From the NCBI GenBank assembly GCA_030706105.1, contig JAUZPC010000005.1, forward strand, positions 1 through 23,996: a stretch of DNA of 23,996 nt. Direction: 5' to 3'. This document shows, in pieces, positions 1 through 8,513 of the stretch. Under the pieces are notes generated by a model. The model was not told the origin of the DNA. It saw only the letters and a program-made list of their open reading frames with translations, and ran no database searches. Source of the DNA: Bacteroidota bacterium. Lineage in GTDB: Bacteria; Bacteroidota; Ignavibacteria; Ignavibacteriales; Ignavibacteriaceae. Both the position numbers and the translations under genes were made by a program. The first letter of the stretch is position 1, and every line of letters starts with the position of its first letter.

Positions 1-717
1 AAAGATTAAGAGGAAAATCATAAATTTCAAATTTGTGACAACTACAAGCATATTTTTAATAATTTGTGAGAATCCTATGCTTTCGCTTATTTCATTGTTC
101 TCCGGTTCCTTAAAAATAAAAAGAGAAGCCAGAAACATTAATGTACAGCTTAAAGACGAAACGAAATAAACTGCATACATTCCTATGTTTGCCCTTACAA
201 AAAGAGCAATAAATGGCCCTAAAGCACCGCCAATATTTACAAGCCAGTAATAAATTGCATAACCTATGGATTTTGTCTGCGGGCTTGACGTTAAGGAAAT
301 TGTACCCAAGACACTTGGTTTAATAAATGAACCGCCCATAGCGGTAAAAATTAAAATTCCCAAGACTATATAAAAAATATTTATTCCGGTACTTGCATAA
401 AAAGACGTAAAAGGAGTAATTCTTGTAGTGGCCATCAAAAAATAACCAATTGCCAACACAAAGAAAGCCAATGAAAATGACTTCTTAAATTTAAACTTAT
501 CAACCAAAGCCCCGGCAAAAATAGGAAGAAAGTAAATAAGACCTCCAAATACCGAAGTTATTATTCCAATCTGTATGGGAGTAAATTTGAGTTCTTTGGA
601 TAAAAATAACGCTAAGATTGCCATTTGTCCATAATAGGCTAATCTTTCAAACAGTTCCATTATGTTTGCGGTCCAGAATGAAGGCTTAAAACCGGTTTTG
701 ATAGTATTGTTTAGCAT
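1..717 (-). CDS. POT/PTR2-type MFS transporter, N-terminal part (partial)
   Basis: The minus-strand frame is open from an ATG at 717 to the left edge (239 codons, no stop). A TAA lies directly upstream in frame, so this ATG is the first possible start. The protein is very hydrophobic with several membrane segments. Residues 21-30 read ELFERLAYYG, matching the ExxER-x-x-YYG signature of the proton-dependent oligopeptide transporter (POT/PTR2) family in the first helix. A later segment, YYWLVNIGGALGP, matches the fifth-helix region of the same family. POT proteins are inner-membrane proton symporters, mostly for di- and tripeptides; substrate cannot be told here. The gene is divergent from the NFACT gene, and the gap between them must hold both promoters. 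The C-terminal half is missing only because the window ends. A general MFS sugar or drug transporter is a less likely alternative. Confidence 0.85.
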   Translation of the reverse strand, partial: MLNNTIKTGFKPSFWTANIMELFERLAYYGQMAILALFLSKELKFTPIQIGIITSVFGGLIYFLPIFAGALVDKFKFKKSFSLAFFVLAIGYFLMATTRITPFTSFYASTGINIFYIVLGILIFTAMGGSFIKPSVLGTISLTSSPQTKSIGYAIYYWLVNIGGALGPFIALFVRANIGMYAVYFVSSLSCTLMFLASLFIFKEPENNEISESIGFSQIIKNMLVVVTNLKFMIFLLIF

Positions 718-810
718 TTAAATTTCAACTTGTTACGTTAATTTGTTAATTTAGTATCAAATATATTAAAGTATATTTTGATTAACAAAAATAATAATAA
801 CTATTTACAA

Positions 811-2442
811 ATGTTTAAGAATTTTTTTGTACTAAATAGATTAGTAAATGAGATAGACGAAGCTGCCGATGGTGCTGTTATTGAAGCGATTTTTTCACAG
901 GAAAAGCAGAAACTAATATTGTCTTGCTCAAAAGACAGTAATAATTTCTTTATAGAAATCTGTACATCTCTCCAAGACCCATATTTTATTTTGAGAACCG
1001 GCTTCAAGCGGGCAAAGAAAAATACAATAGATTTTTTTGATTCTTTTATAAAAAGTATAATAACAGGAATTAGCATTTCCGATAAAGACAGAATAATAAA
1101 ACTGGTTACTACTAAGGGACAACTATATTTCACCATAAGAGGCCCCCGGACAAATATATATTCTGTAAGCGGAGATCTAATACAATCTTTCAAGAAGATA
1201 TCTGCTGACAATTCTGAAAAAGCTATAAATGATATATTGGAATCAAATTTTTCTAATCAACCGGTATATCCTCAGCTTTCATTTACTGATAGTGATTTGA
1301 TGGAAACAATTAAGAAAAATTATCCTCAAATAAATAAAGAAATGATAAAAGAAGTTGAACTAAGGAAAGTCAGCAATCCTAATTCTTCATATGAACAACT
1401 GTTTGCTGATACTATTGGGGAAATTTACAATAATGATTTCTGCATCTTCTCCGATGAAAATTTAGGCAAATACTTTTTGGCCCCGGCTTCTTATATTCAA
1501 TATGCAAACCTTAGTAAAACAATTTTTAAAAATGTAAATGAAGCTATCTCTAATTTATTAAAGACCAGGTATATTCATTTAAGTGCAGAACTTAGCCAAA
1601 AGATAATAGAAAAATACATAAGTACAGAGCTTGAAAAAACCTCTTATAAATTAAATAATCTAAAAGCCAGAATATCTAAAGGAAGTAACGAAGAAAAATA
1701 CTCAAAATTCGGGAATTTACTCTTAATAAATTTATGGAAACTTAATAAAGGCAATGAGAGTATTGAATTGGAAGATGTATATAATAGTAATGAAAAAATC
1801 AAAATTACATTAGACAAGAAACTGAGTCCTCAAAAAAATGTGGACTATTACTTTGATAAATCACGCAGCGAAAAAATAAACTTTGAAAAGTCCAAGATAT
1901 TATATGACCAATTATTAAAGAGGTACAGCTTTTTACAGTCGAAAAAGGAAAAGCTGAATTCAATTACTGAAAGTAAGGAATATGAAGAGCTTAAGAAGGA
2001 GTTAAAAATTAAAACAGAAAATTATAAAAATACTGAAGAAAACATGAGTGATAAGTTTAAACATTATTTAGTTGAGAATAAATATGATGTGTATGTTGGG
2101 AAAGACAGCACCAATAATGATTTATTAACTACCAGATTTGCCAAACAAAATGATTACTGGTTCCATGCAAGAAGCGTCCCGGGTTCTCATGTTGTTTTAA
2201 GAGTAAATAACACAAAAGAGGTAGTACCAAAAAGTGTACTTAAAAAAGCAGCTTCATTAGCAGCTTACCACAGCAAAGCCAAAACTGCCGGAGTGGTTCC
2301 CGTTTCCTATACATTTAAGAAATATGTAATAAAGAAAAAAGGGATGGATGCCGGTAAAGTAGCACTACTTAAAGAAGAAGTGCTTTTAGTTAAACCTGAG
2401 ATCCCCGGCGGCTGTGAATATATGACTTCGGATTTAGAATAA
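811..2442 (+). CDS. rqcH: NFACT / Rqc2-like ribosome quality control protein
   Basis: NFACT proteins bind the 50S subunit carrying a stalled peptidyl-tRNA and, in RqcH, recruit tRNA-Ala to add C-terminal alanine tails that mark the chain for degradation. The N-terminal NFACT-N domain is recognisable: MFKNFFVLNRLVNEI at the start and a DR pair (SDKDRIIKL) about 93 residues in, matching the conserved Asp-Arg needed for tailing in RqcH. The middle (about 260-440) is charged and helical, fitting the coiled-coil arms. The C-terminal 110 residues form the NFACT-R domain (DVYVGKDSTNNDLLTTRF, then DYWFHARSVPGSHVVLR). The length of 543 aa is typical. A longer reading from a TTG at 778 adds 11 Asn-rich residues unlike the family, so I prefer the ATG at 811; neither has a clear Shine-Dalgarno. 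Such proteins are often annotated as fibronectin-binding. Confidence 0.88.
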   Translation: MFKNFFVLNRLVNEIDEAADGAVIEAIFSQEKQKLILSCSKDSNNFFIEICTSLQDPYFILRTGFKRAKKNTIDFFDSFIKSIITGISISDKDRIIKLVTTKGQLYFTIRGPRTNIYSVSGDLIQSFKKISADNSEKAINDILESNFSNQPVYPQLSFTDSDLMETIKKNYPQINKEMIKEVELRKVSNPNSSYEQLFADTIGEIYNNDFCIFSDENLGKYFLAPASYIQYANLSKTIFKNVNEAISNLLKTRYIHLSAELSQKIIEKYISTELEKTSYKLNNLKARISKGSNEEKYSKFGNLLLINLWKLNKGNESIELEDVYNSNEKIKITLDKKLSPQKNVDYYFDKSRSEKINFEKSKILYDQLLKRYSFLQSKKEKLNSITESKEYEELKKELKIKTENYKNTEENMSDKFKHYLVENKYDVYVGKDSTNNDLLTTRFAKQNDYWFHARSVPGSHVVLRVNNTKEVVPKSVLKKAASLAAYHSKAKTAGVVPVSYTFKKYVIKKKGMDAGKVALLKEEVLLVKPEIPGGCEYMTSDLE

Positions 2443-2498
2443 TCTAAAATTATACTTATTTTTATATATTGAATCTAAAAAATTAAATTGGAGTTGAA

Positions 2499-3308
2499 AT
2501 GAGATTAATTATTCAGCCGGATTATGAAAAAGTATCGAAATGGGCTGCTTATTATGTTGCTAAGACAATAAATGAATATAAACCAAACGCTGATAAATTA
2601 TTTGTTTTAGGGCTTCCTACCGGTTCTTCACCTATAGGAATGTATAAAGAACTTGTCAAATTGCATAAAGATGGAAAATTATCCTTTAAATACGTAAAAA
2701 CTTTCAATATGGATGAATATGTTGGACTGCCTGAAAATCATAGGGAAAGTTATCATTCATTTATGTATAATAATCTTTTTAGTCATGTAGATATCCAGAA
2801 AGAAAACGTTAATATTCTTAATGGAAATGCAGAAGATTTAAATGCGGAATGTGACGCTTATGAAGAAAAGATAAAAGCTGCTGGCGGTATAAACCTCTTT
2901 ATTGGCGGCATTGGACCTGATGGACACATTGCTTTTAATGAACCCGGCTCTTCTCTTGGTTCATTAACCAGAGTAAAAACATTAACAATGGATACAATAA
3001 TTGCTAATTCCAGGTTCTTTGATAACAATATTGATAACGTTCCAAGAACCGCACTTACCGTAGGCGTAAAAACAGTTTTAGATGCACATGAAGTATTAAT
3101 ACTTATAAGCGGACTTAATAAGTCACGGGCATTGGCTAAAGTTGTAGAAGAAGGCGTAAATCATATGTGGACAGTTAGCGCTCTGCAGCTGCATCCCAAA
3201 GGAATGATTGTATGCGATGAAGCATCGACCTATGAACTAAAAGTTGGAACGGTAAAATACTTTAAAGATATAGAAGCTAAAAACTTAGACACTGATACTC
3301 TATTATAA
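2499..3308 (+). CDS. nagB: glucosamine-6-phosphate deaminase
   Basis: The enzyme converts glucosamine 6-phosphate to fructose 6-phosphate and ammonia, feeding amino sugars into glycolysis. The 269-residue protein aligns almost without gaps to E. coli NagB (266 aa). Catalytic positions keep the E. coli numbering: Asp72 in FNMDEY, and Asp141, His143 and Glu148 in GIGPDGHIAFNEP. Residues of the E. coli GlcNAc-6-P allosteric site are also present (Ser151, Arg158, Lys160, Thr161, Tyr254), so allosteric activation is plausible but inferred. The start is supported by GGAG at 2490-2493, 5 bases before the ATG. The gene follows rqcH by 56 bases. No nagA (deacetylase) or PTS gene is in view, so the source of the substrate is unknown. 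The identification is very secure. Confidence 0.96.
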   Translation: MRLIIQPDYEKVSKWAAYYVAKTINEYKPNADKLFVLGLPTGSSPIGMYKELVKLHKDGKLSFKYVKTFNMDEYVGLPENHRESYHSFMYNNLFSHVDIQKENVNILNGNAEDLNAECDAYEEKIKAAGGINLFIGGIGPDGHIAFNEPGSSLGSLTRVKTLTMDTIIANSRFFDNNIDNVPRTALTVGVKTVLDAHEVLILISGLNKSRALAKVVEEGVNHMWTVSALQLHPKGMIVCDEASTYELKVGTVKYFKDIEAKNLDTDTLL

Positions 3309-3344
3309 TATTGACACTGAAATAATAGTACGACATTTTAGATA

Positions 3345-4487
3345 ATGTTAGAAAAAGACCTTTATATGAATACATACCCGGCTCCGGCAGAAAGAGCACC
3401 GCAAAAAATAATTTTAGAGCAAGCTAATATTGTTAAAAATGACCCGGTTATTTGTGACTTTGTTAATTACTTACCGGAAACTTTAGTTGTATTAAATGAA
3501 CAGAGACAGATTGTTTATTCAAATTCAACGGCACTTCAACAGGAAGATATTCTTGGTAAGAGACCCGGCGAATTTCTTAATTGCGCTCACAAAAATGATA
3601 GCGCCGGAGGTTGCGGTACTTCTGAATTTTGCAGTACTTGCGGGGCTTTAAATGCTATTCTGAATTCATTAAACGGTTTAAAAGATATTCAAGAATGCCG
3701 GATATTGACAGGTACGGGTGATTCATTGGATTTTAGGGTAATGTCCAGTCCGGTTCAAATTGCAGGAAACAAATATGCAATAGTTGCAATTTCAAACATT
3801 GCTGACGAAAAGAGAAGGCTTGCCCTGGAAAGAATATTCTTTCACGATGTATTAAATACGGCAAGTGGAATAAAAAGCATAGCTCACTTAATTTCAGGAT
3901 CTGACCCGGAAGAAGTGAAAGAATTAGTTGGATATTTGGGAAAATTATCGGACCAGCTTATTGATGAAATACAATCTCAAAGACAATTGACTCTGGCGGA
4001 AAATAATGAGCTTAAGCTTGATGTTACTTCCGTATTTATAGACGATATTTTCAGTTTTGTTGTTGAGCAATATTCAAATTCTGATATTGCTCATAATATA
4101 ACATTACAGATTGATGCCGCATCTCAATTTGCACTGCTAAAAACTGATATGACTATTCTTAGAAGAATAATTGGTAATTTAGTTAAGAACGCAATTGAAG
4201 CTTCAAAAAAAGGCGATGTAATAACTATAGGCTGCATTTCAAGTGGCAACTCCGCTATTAAGCTGAAAGTCCATAATCCGGGAGTGATGCCAAAAGAAGT
4301 ACAGCTACAAGTATTCAGCCGTTCCTTTTCCACAAAAGGAACAAATAGAGGCTTAGGCACTTACAGTATAAAACTTCTGACAGAAAAATATCTAAAAGGG
4401 AAAGTATATTTTGAGTCAACTGAAAGAAATGGGACAACTTTCTTTGTAGAGCTGCCCAAAGAAATAGAGGAAAAGCCACTTACTTGA
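3345..4487 (+). CDS. orphan PAS histidine kinase with a four-cysteine sensor motif
   Basis: This is a 380-residue cytoplasmic sensor kinase; no membrane segment is seen. A PAS-like domain covers about residues 38-155 and carries Cys80, Cys90, Cys96 and Cys99, with His82 nearby (pattern C-x9-C-x5-C-x2-C). This spacing recurs in PAS kinases of anaerobes and could hold a metal or Fe-S centre or act as a thiol switch; that is inference. A coiled stretch leads to the phosphoacceptor region FFHDVLNTASGI with His167. The ATP-binding domain has an N box (NLVKNAIEA, around 278-286), a diverged G1 box (HNPG at 310-313 in place of DxGxG), an F box (FSRSFSTKG) and a G2 box (RGLGTYSIKLL). No partner regulator is adjacent. 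It starts 36 bases after nagB and may be co-transcribed. The ATG at 3345 lacks a strong ribosome site; Met8 is an alternative start. Confidence 0.85.
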   Translation: MLEKDLYMNTYPAPAERAPQKIILEQANIVKNDPVICDFVNYLPETLVVLNEQRQIVYSNSTALQQEDILGKRPGEFLNCAHKNDSAGGCGTSEFCSTCGALNAILNSLNGLKDIQECRILTGTGDSLDFRVMSSPVQIAGNKYAIVAISNIADEKRRLALERIFFHDVLNTASGIKSIAHLISGSDPEEVKELVGYLGKLSDQLIDEIQSQRQLTLAENNELKLDVTSVFIDDIFSFVVEQYSNSDIAHNITLQIDAASQFALLKTDMTILRRIIGNLVKNAIEASKKGDVITIGCISSGNSAIKLKVHNPGVMPKEVQLQVFSRSFSTKGTNRGLGTYSIKLLTEKYLKGKVYFESTERNGTTFFVELPKEIEEKPLT

Positions 4488-4696
4488 AATATTAGATGTA
4501 ATTGATCTCACTTTTTACTGAACAAATATTTTAATAAATTTTACTTATCTGTTTTATTCTTTTAAAGTAAAGCGAAAACAAGGACTTTACAAGGAATAAT
4601 TTTCATTGGAGTTGAGATTTAGTATCATATAATGATATTAAAATATTTTAGCATTTGGTTATTTTTTAATTATCTACTTAATTTTATTTAGCATTG

Positions 4697-5083
4697 ATGG
4701 AATCACAAATAATTAATGAAAATCCGGATTCAATTTCTATTGAATTTATGGAAAAGATTGAAATATTGTACTATAAATTATACAACAGTGTATTTATTAG
4801 TTTACAAGATTTTATAAATTTTATTTTCAAAGAGCCCGGTAAAAAAGATATTTTTCCTATTATAGAAAAATTTGCAACAGTTGTTAATAAATTCAGCAAG
4901 GGTGAGGACATTAACCCTGATAGGAAACGCGCTATTTTATATGAACTGCTGTTTGCCTTTCTGTTACCCAACAGAGATATAACAAATACGGAGAGCGATG
5001 AACACTTAACGAAGGAAGAAAAGCTGGAAATTATTAATTTATACCGTAAAATGGTTAATTTCAGCCAACTTGTGACGTCATAA
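4697..5083 (+). CDS. hypothetical helical cytoplasmic protein
   Basis: I do not recognise this 129-residue family. The protein has no signal peptide or membrane span and is predicted by eye to be mostly helical, with many aromatic residues (YYKLYNSVFISLQDFINFIF), a hydrophobic stretch (YELLFAFLLP) and an acidic/basic C-terminal helix (HLTKEEKLEIINLYRKM). A TTG three bases upstream (4694) could also serve as start, but the ATG at 4697 is preferred. No Shine-Dalgarno is obvious. It stands alone: about 210 bases separate it from the kinase before it and 147 from the next gene, so it probably has its own promoter. Its codon use looks like that of its neighbours. It might be a lineage-specific protein. 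Confidence 0.6.
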   Translation: MESQIINENPDSISIEFMEKIEILYYKLYNSVFISLQDFINFIFKEPGKKDIFPIIEKFATVVNKFSKGEDINPDRKRAILYELLFAFLLPNRDITNTESDEHLTKEEKLEIINLYRKMVNFSQLVTS

Positions 5084-5230
5084 ACAAGCTTATTCCTTAA
5101 TACACAAGCTGAAATACTTATTTTTTTGATATGATTTAAGAATAATTTTTAGTAGTTTTAGACTGGAACAAATTTTGTAGTATTTATAGTAAAATATAAG
5201 GCACTTAAGAATTTCTATTATGGAATTATT

Positions 5231-5548
5231 ATGAAACGTATATCAAAAATATTATTATTTGTAATTATTGGCTTTGGCTTTACATTGGCACAAAGTAAAA
5301 GCGAAGTAATTGATAACCAAGTATCCATTTTACAGCAAAAATTGTTTTTAGATGACAATCAGGTCAAACTTGTGAAAGGATACTTTGTTGATGCCATAAA
5401 GCAATTGACTGAAAAATCAACTGCGGAAAACACAAAAAACTTAATTCAAAAAAATATTTTAAGCATCCTTGACTCCCGCCAAAAAGCTAAGTATAATATT
5501 ATACAGTCTGATTGGTGGAAAGACTTATTCAATGAATTAAGCCAATAA
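5231..5548 (+). CDS. small secreted protein of unknown function
   Basis: This is a 105-residue protein with a clear Sec signal peptide (KR followed by a hydrophobic core LLFVIIGFGFTLA, likely cut before Gln21). The mature part is about 85 residues, helical and rich in Lys, Gln and Asp, with the pattern LFLDDNQVKLVKGYF ... ILDSRQKAKYNII and a Trp-Trp near the end. The L-x-D-x-Q and D-x-R-Q-K-x-K-Y pieces recall the periplasmic Spy/CpxP (LTxxQ) helical fold, but the match is weak and I do not assign it. It lies 215 bases before the OmpR-type regulator on the same strand. Small Spy-like proteins are often linked to envelope-stress two-component systems, which makes the position suggestive only. 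Confidence 0.6.
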   Translation: MKRISKILLFVIIGFGFTLAQSKSEVIDNQVSILQQKLFLDDNQVKLVKGYFVDAIKQLTEKSTAENTKNLIQKNILSILDSRQKAKYNIIQSDWWKDLFNELSQ

Positions 5549-5596
5549 AGTATTCGCACTATCCGCATCCTGTTACAACTCGAAAATTAATTTTGA

Positions 5597-5625
5597 GGCA
5601 GGTGTACTGTCCTAATACATCTGCC
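5597..5625 (+). terminator. hairpin, possible terminator without a T-tract
   Basis: GGCAGGTGTA (5597-5606) pairs with TACATCTGCC (5616-5625) across a 9-base loop: ten pairs with one G-U. It is GC-rich against an AT-rich background. No T-run follows, so it is either a factor-dependent terminator of the small secreted gene or a leader structure of the downstream regulator mRNA. Confidence 0.45.
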
Positions 5626-5763
5626 AAATTATAAATACAGAAAACGCAAAAACACCCACGGTACTTCCCTTTCCTTTTTTAGAATAACATCGTATGGATT
5701 TTTCATTTTTATTTCATTTATTTTAATTATATTTAAACTGAATTGAAACAACGGGTTGAATAA

Positions 5764-6441
5764 ATGCGAGTATTAATAATAGAAGATGACATAAAAATCT
5801 CAGCGGCAATAGCAAAAGGACTAAGGATTGAAAGTTTTGCTGTTGACATAGCCCCTAATGGCATTCAGGGGGAAGAATTAGCAAAAACAAATGATTATGA
5901 TGTTATAGTTCTGGATGTTAGACTTCCGTTACAAGATGGTTATACTACATGCAGTAATTTACGGACTGCAAATATCGCAACTCCAATATTAATGCTTACT
6001 GCATTGGATGATGTAAAAGATAAAATAAAAGGCCTTAATATCGGGGCAGATGATTATCTTGCTAAACCTTTCCATTTTGGAGAATTATTGGCAAGGCTGA
6101 GGTCGCTAACCAGAAGAAGAAGTATTCTTAAGACAACTATAATTGAGAAATATGGTATTACTTTAAACCAGAATACACATAAAGCCCAAAGAGAAGATAA
6201 AGAAATACTTCTCACCTCAAAAGAATATGCGTTACTGGAATTATTTATGATGAACTCTGATAAGATACTAACCAGAGATATAATTTCAGAACATGTTTGG
6301 GATATGAATTTTGATCCAAAGAGCAACGTAATTGAGTCGAATGTGAAATTTTTAAGACAAAAAATTGATACCGGTTTTTCATCTCGCCTAATCCATACAG
6401 TGAGAGGATCCGGTTATATTTTTTCACTTGAGAAAAATTAA
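5764..6441 (+). CDS. OmpR-family response regulator
   Basis: This 225-residue regulator has an N-terminal receiver and a C-terminal winged-helix DNA-binding domain. Receiver residues are all present: the acidic pair in IIEDD (Glu7-Asp8-Asp9), phosphoacceptor Asp51 (VIVLDVRLP), Thr79 and Lys101 (LAKPF). The effector domain (about 125-223) shows the OmpR/PhoB pattern LTSKEYALLELFMMN, then SNVIESNVKFLRQKI and the closing wing HTVRGSGYIF. It resembles the CusR/CopR-like group that sits beside metal- or envelope-responsive kinases. Its stop codon overlaps the start of the kinase gene by one base (TAATG), so the two are translationally coupled. The likely target is its own operon and the efflux genes that follow. 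The start at 5764 has only a weak ribosome site, but the next Met is too far inside the domain. Confidence 0.93.
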   Translation: MRVLIIEDDIKISAAIAKGLRIESFAVDIAPNGIQGEELAKTNDYDVIVLDVRLPLQDGYTTCSNLRTANIATPILMLTALDDVKDKIKGLNIGADDYLAKPFHFGELLARLRSLTRRRSILKTTIIEKYGITLNQNTHKAQREDKEILLTSKEYALLELFMMNSDKILTRDIISEHVWDMNFDPKSNVIESNVKFLRQKIDTGFSSRLIHTVRGSGYIFSLEKN

Positions 6442-7850
6442 TGTTATCTATTAAACAGAAAATAATTTTAGTTTATACATTTTTATTTAGCATACTTTTG
6501 CTTTTAATATGCAGCAGCATTTATCAGACCGTTAAGCAGTCCGAAATTGAAAAAATTGATAACGAGCTTCAGAGTTATTCTACTTTATTGCAGAGTGAAA
6601 TTGAAGAACAATATTTGGAAAATGATATTTTGAATATTGTGGAACTAAGGCGCCTCAATACAGAAGGGCTACATCATGTTAGAATAAATTTGTATAATAA
6701 AAGCGGCGGTAATCTTTTAATTGACTCCGCTTTTGTAAATACGACTAAACTAAGGGATATTGTTATAAAAAATAAGAACAATATTTATAATAATAGAACA
6801 TTTGAGAATAAACCTTATCGTGAGATATGGAGTTTTGTTGAAATTGAGGGGAAAGAACCTCTTATTCTTCAGGTATCGGCATCGATGGAAGACATGTCTA
6901 ATCAGCTAAACAAATTGTTTATCTTTTTTCTGATCATAATTCCATTAGCATTAATTATTACAGGATTTATTGCTTATTTAATATCCATAATTGCATTTAA
7001 ACCGATCATTAATATGATTAATACTGCTAAAGACATTAGTATAAACAGTTTAAATAAAAGGATTCCCCTCCCGAGAGCCAAAGATGAAATTTATTCTTTA
7101 GCAACTTCTCTAAATAAAATGATTGAAAGAATTGACAAAGCTATAAAAAGTCACCAGCAATTTATTGCTGACGCATCCCATGAATTAAGAACTCCACTAA
7201 CAATCATTCAAACTGAACTTGAGCTTGCAGCAGCCAAAATTTCTGATATAGAAACTATCGAAAGCATAAAGACAGCTCTTATTGAAGTTGAAGGATTAAA
7301 CAATTTGACATCTTCTTTGCTTACCCTGGCTAAAGTAGATGCTGCTCAATTGACATTAAATATTTCCAGTTTCAGAATTGATGAACTTTTAATAGAAAGT
7401 GCACTAAGTTTTAAGAATATTGCCAAAGAAAGAAAGATCAGCATTATTTTTAACATCACTGAACCAATAACAATTACAGGCGATAAAGATAAAATTAAAA
7501 GCATATGCATCAATCTAATAGATAATGCCATTAAATATTCCTTTACAGACACAAATATCTTTATTGATTTGAATTTATTAAAAGAATCAATCCTTATAAT
7601 AACCATACGAAACACAGGGTATTTAATAAAGGAAACAGAAATAAATAAAATTTTTAACCGTTTTTACCGTTCAGTTAACATACCTTCTGAAGTAACGGGA
7701 AGTGGATTGGGCCTACCAATTTGCAAAGAGCTAATTGAAATGCACAAAGGTAGAATTTATGTAAAAAGTAATGAAAATGATGGTACGGCTTTTATCGTAG
7801 AAATTCCTTTAGCTGCGAGTATAAATAAAGACGTAAAGAACAATAATTAG
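6441..7850 (+). CDS. membrane sensor histidine kinase, partner of the adjacent regulator
   Basis: The 469-residue inner-membrane kinase has one membrane helix at about 9-28, a periplasmic sensor of roughly 130 residues (30-157) with no recognised domain, and a second helix at about 159-186. A HAMP linker follows (about 187-238). The HisKA motif HQQFIADASHELRTPLTII places the phosphoacceptor at His247. The ATPase domain shows the N box (ICINLIDNAIKYS, Asn358 and Asn362), a G1 box with Asn in place of the usual Asp (RNTGYLI, 390-396), the F box FNRFYR and the G2 box GSGLGLPICKELI. The architecture is that of CusS/BaeS-type kinases. It overlaps the regulator gene by one base and is followed, after 114 bases, by the PepSY-like and efflux genes. 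The signal is unknown. Confidence 0.92.
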   Translation: MLSIKQKIILVYTFLFSILLLLICSSIYQTVKQSEIEKIDNELQSYSTLLQSEIEEQYLENDILNIVELRRLNTEGLHHVRINLYNKSGGNLLIDSAFVNTTKLRDIVIKNKNNIYNNRTFENKPYREIWSFVEIEGKEPLILQVSASMEDMSNQLNKLFIFFLIIIPLALIITGFIAYLISIIAFKPIINMINTAKDISINSLNKRIPLPRAKDEIYSLATSLNKMIERIDKAIKSHQQFIADASHELRTPLTIIQTELELAAAKISDIETIESIKTALIEVEGLNNLTSSLLTLAKVDAAQLTLNISSFRIDELLIESALSFKNIAKERKISIIFNITEPITITGDKDKIKSICINLIDNAIKYSFTDTNIFIDLNLLKESILIITIRNTGYLIKETEINKIFNRFYRSVNIPSEVTGSGLGLPICKELIEMHKGRIYVKSNENDGTAFIVEIPLAASINKDVKNNN

Positions 7851-7909
7851 CTCTGCTGATGAGCAAATATCTTAGTAAAAAAATTTTTCATCTTGATTTC
7901 ATTTTATTC

Positions 7910-7948
7910 AATTATTTTTTAATCGTTATTAAAATAATTTATTAAAAT
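7910..7948. repeat. AT-rich inverted and direct repeat upstream of the PepSY-like gene
   Basis: TTTTAAT (7917-7923) and ATTAAAA (7928-7934) form a 4-base-loop inverted repeat that can extend outward to AATTA/TAATT with a two-base bulge. ATTAAAAT occurs at 7928-7935 and again at 7941-7948, 13 bases apart. The site lies 17 bases before the start codon. It could be an operator for the upstream regulator, but the sequence is so AT-rich that chance is a real alternative. Confidence 0.25.
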
Positions 7949-7964
7949 TAAGAAAGGTTCAAAA

Positions 7965-8489
7965 ATGAAAAATAGTTCAAAATATTTTTTACTTGCAATA
8001 GTAATTCTATTTTCCTGTTCAAGTGTAATGCTAAATGCGCAAGAAACCAAGAAAGGAAAAAAGAAAAACATTCCACAGGTTGTTTTAGATTCATTTAACA
8101 AGTCATATCCAAAAGCAATAATTAGAGGAACAGATATAGAAAAAGAAGACGGAAAAACATTTTATGAAATAGAAAGCTTGGATGGGAAAGTTAAACGGGA
8201 TTTATTATTTTTACCTGACGGGAAAATTGCAGAAATTGAAGAAACAATTTCTCCTAATGATTTACCCGCTGTAATTAAAAATTCAATAACTTCCGCAATG
8301 CCTAAGGCAAAGATTCTAAAAGCAGAAATGATAACTAAAAACGACGTTATCAGTTATGAACTTATTGTAAAAGATGGTAAATTTAAGAAAGAAATTGCAT
8401 TGGATAAAGCTGGGAAAATTACTAATACTGAATTATTGAATGGAAAAGAGAAAAAAGATAACGAGAAAGAAGAAAAAGAAAATAAATAA
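7965..8489 (+). CDS. secreted PepSY-like protein with two repeats
   Basis: This is a 174-residue exported protein. The N-terminus is a signal sequence; it is likely cut at NAQ (after residue 25), although LFSC at 15-18 could also be a lipobox. The mature part holds two copies of a PepSY-like/DUF2874-type unit: IPQVVLDSFNKSYPKA...FYEIES..GK..RDLLFLPDGKI and LPAVIKNSITSAMPKA...SYELIVKDGKFKKEIALDKAGKI. Such units (helix followed by a beta-sheet) are common in periplasmic proteins of Bacteroidota and next to two-component systems. The tail after about residue 158 is a highly charged Lys/Glu/Asn stretch. The start is supported by AGAAAGG seven bases upstream. It lies between the kinase and the TolC-like gene (24-base gap), so it may modulate the sensor or assist the pump; no function is proven. 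Confidence 0.78.
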   Translation: MKNSSKYFLLAIVILFSCSSVMLNAQETKKGKKKNIPQVVLDSFNKSYPKAIIRGTDIEKEDGKTFYEIESLDGKVKRDLLFLPDGKIAEIEETISPNDLPAVIKNSITSAMPKAKILKAEMITKNDVISYELIVKDGKFKKEIALDKAGKITNTELLNGKEKKDNEKEEKENK

Positions 8490-8513
8490 TTTTTAATAAT
8501 TATTAAAGTTATT

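Noticed and set aside
801..1211. 136-codon minus-strand frame inside the NFACT gene
   Set aside because: Antisense to the NFACT-N domain; no independent support.
4605..4629. TTGGAG ribosome-like site followed by a six-codon TTG frame upstream of the hypothetical gene
   Set aside because: Resembles the nagB leader, but the frame is too short and has no Met start; not supportable as a gene.
4647..4695. TTTAGCATT repeated 40 bases apart before the hypothetical gene
   Set aside because: Only nine bases and AT-rich; likely chance, with the second copy running into the start codon region.
5694..5726. Ten-codon Phe-rich mini frame (MDFSFLFHLF) before the response regulator
   Set aside because: Could look like an attenuation leader, but it has no ribosome site, no downstream Phe gene and sits in a T-rich stretch that gives Phe codons by chance.
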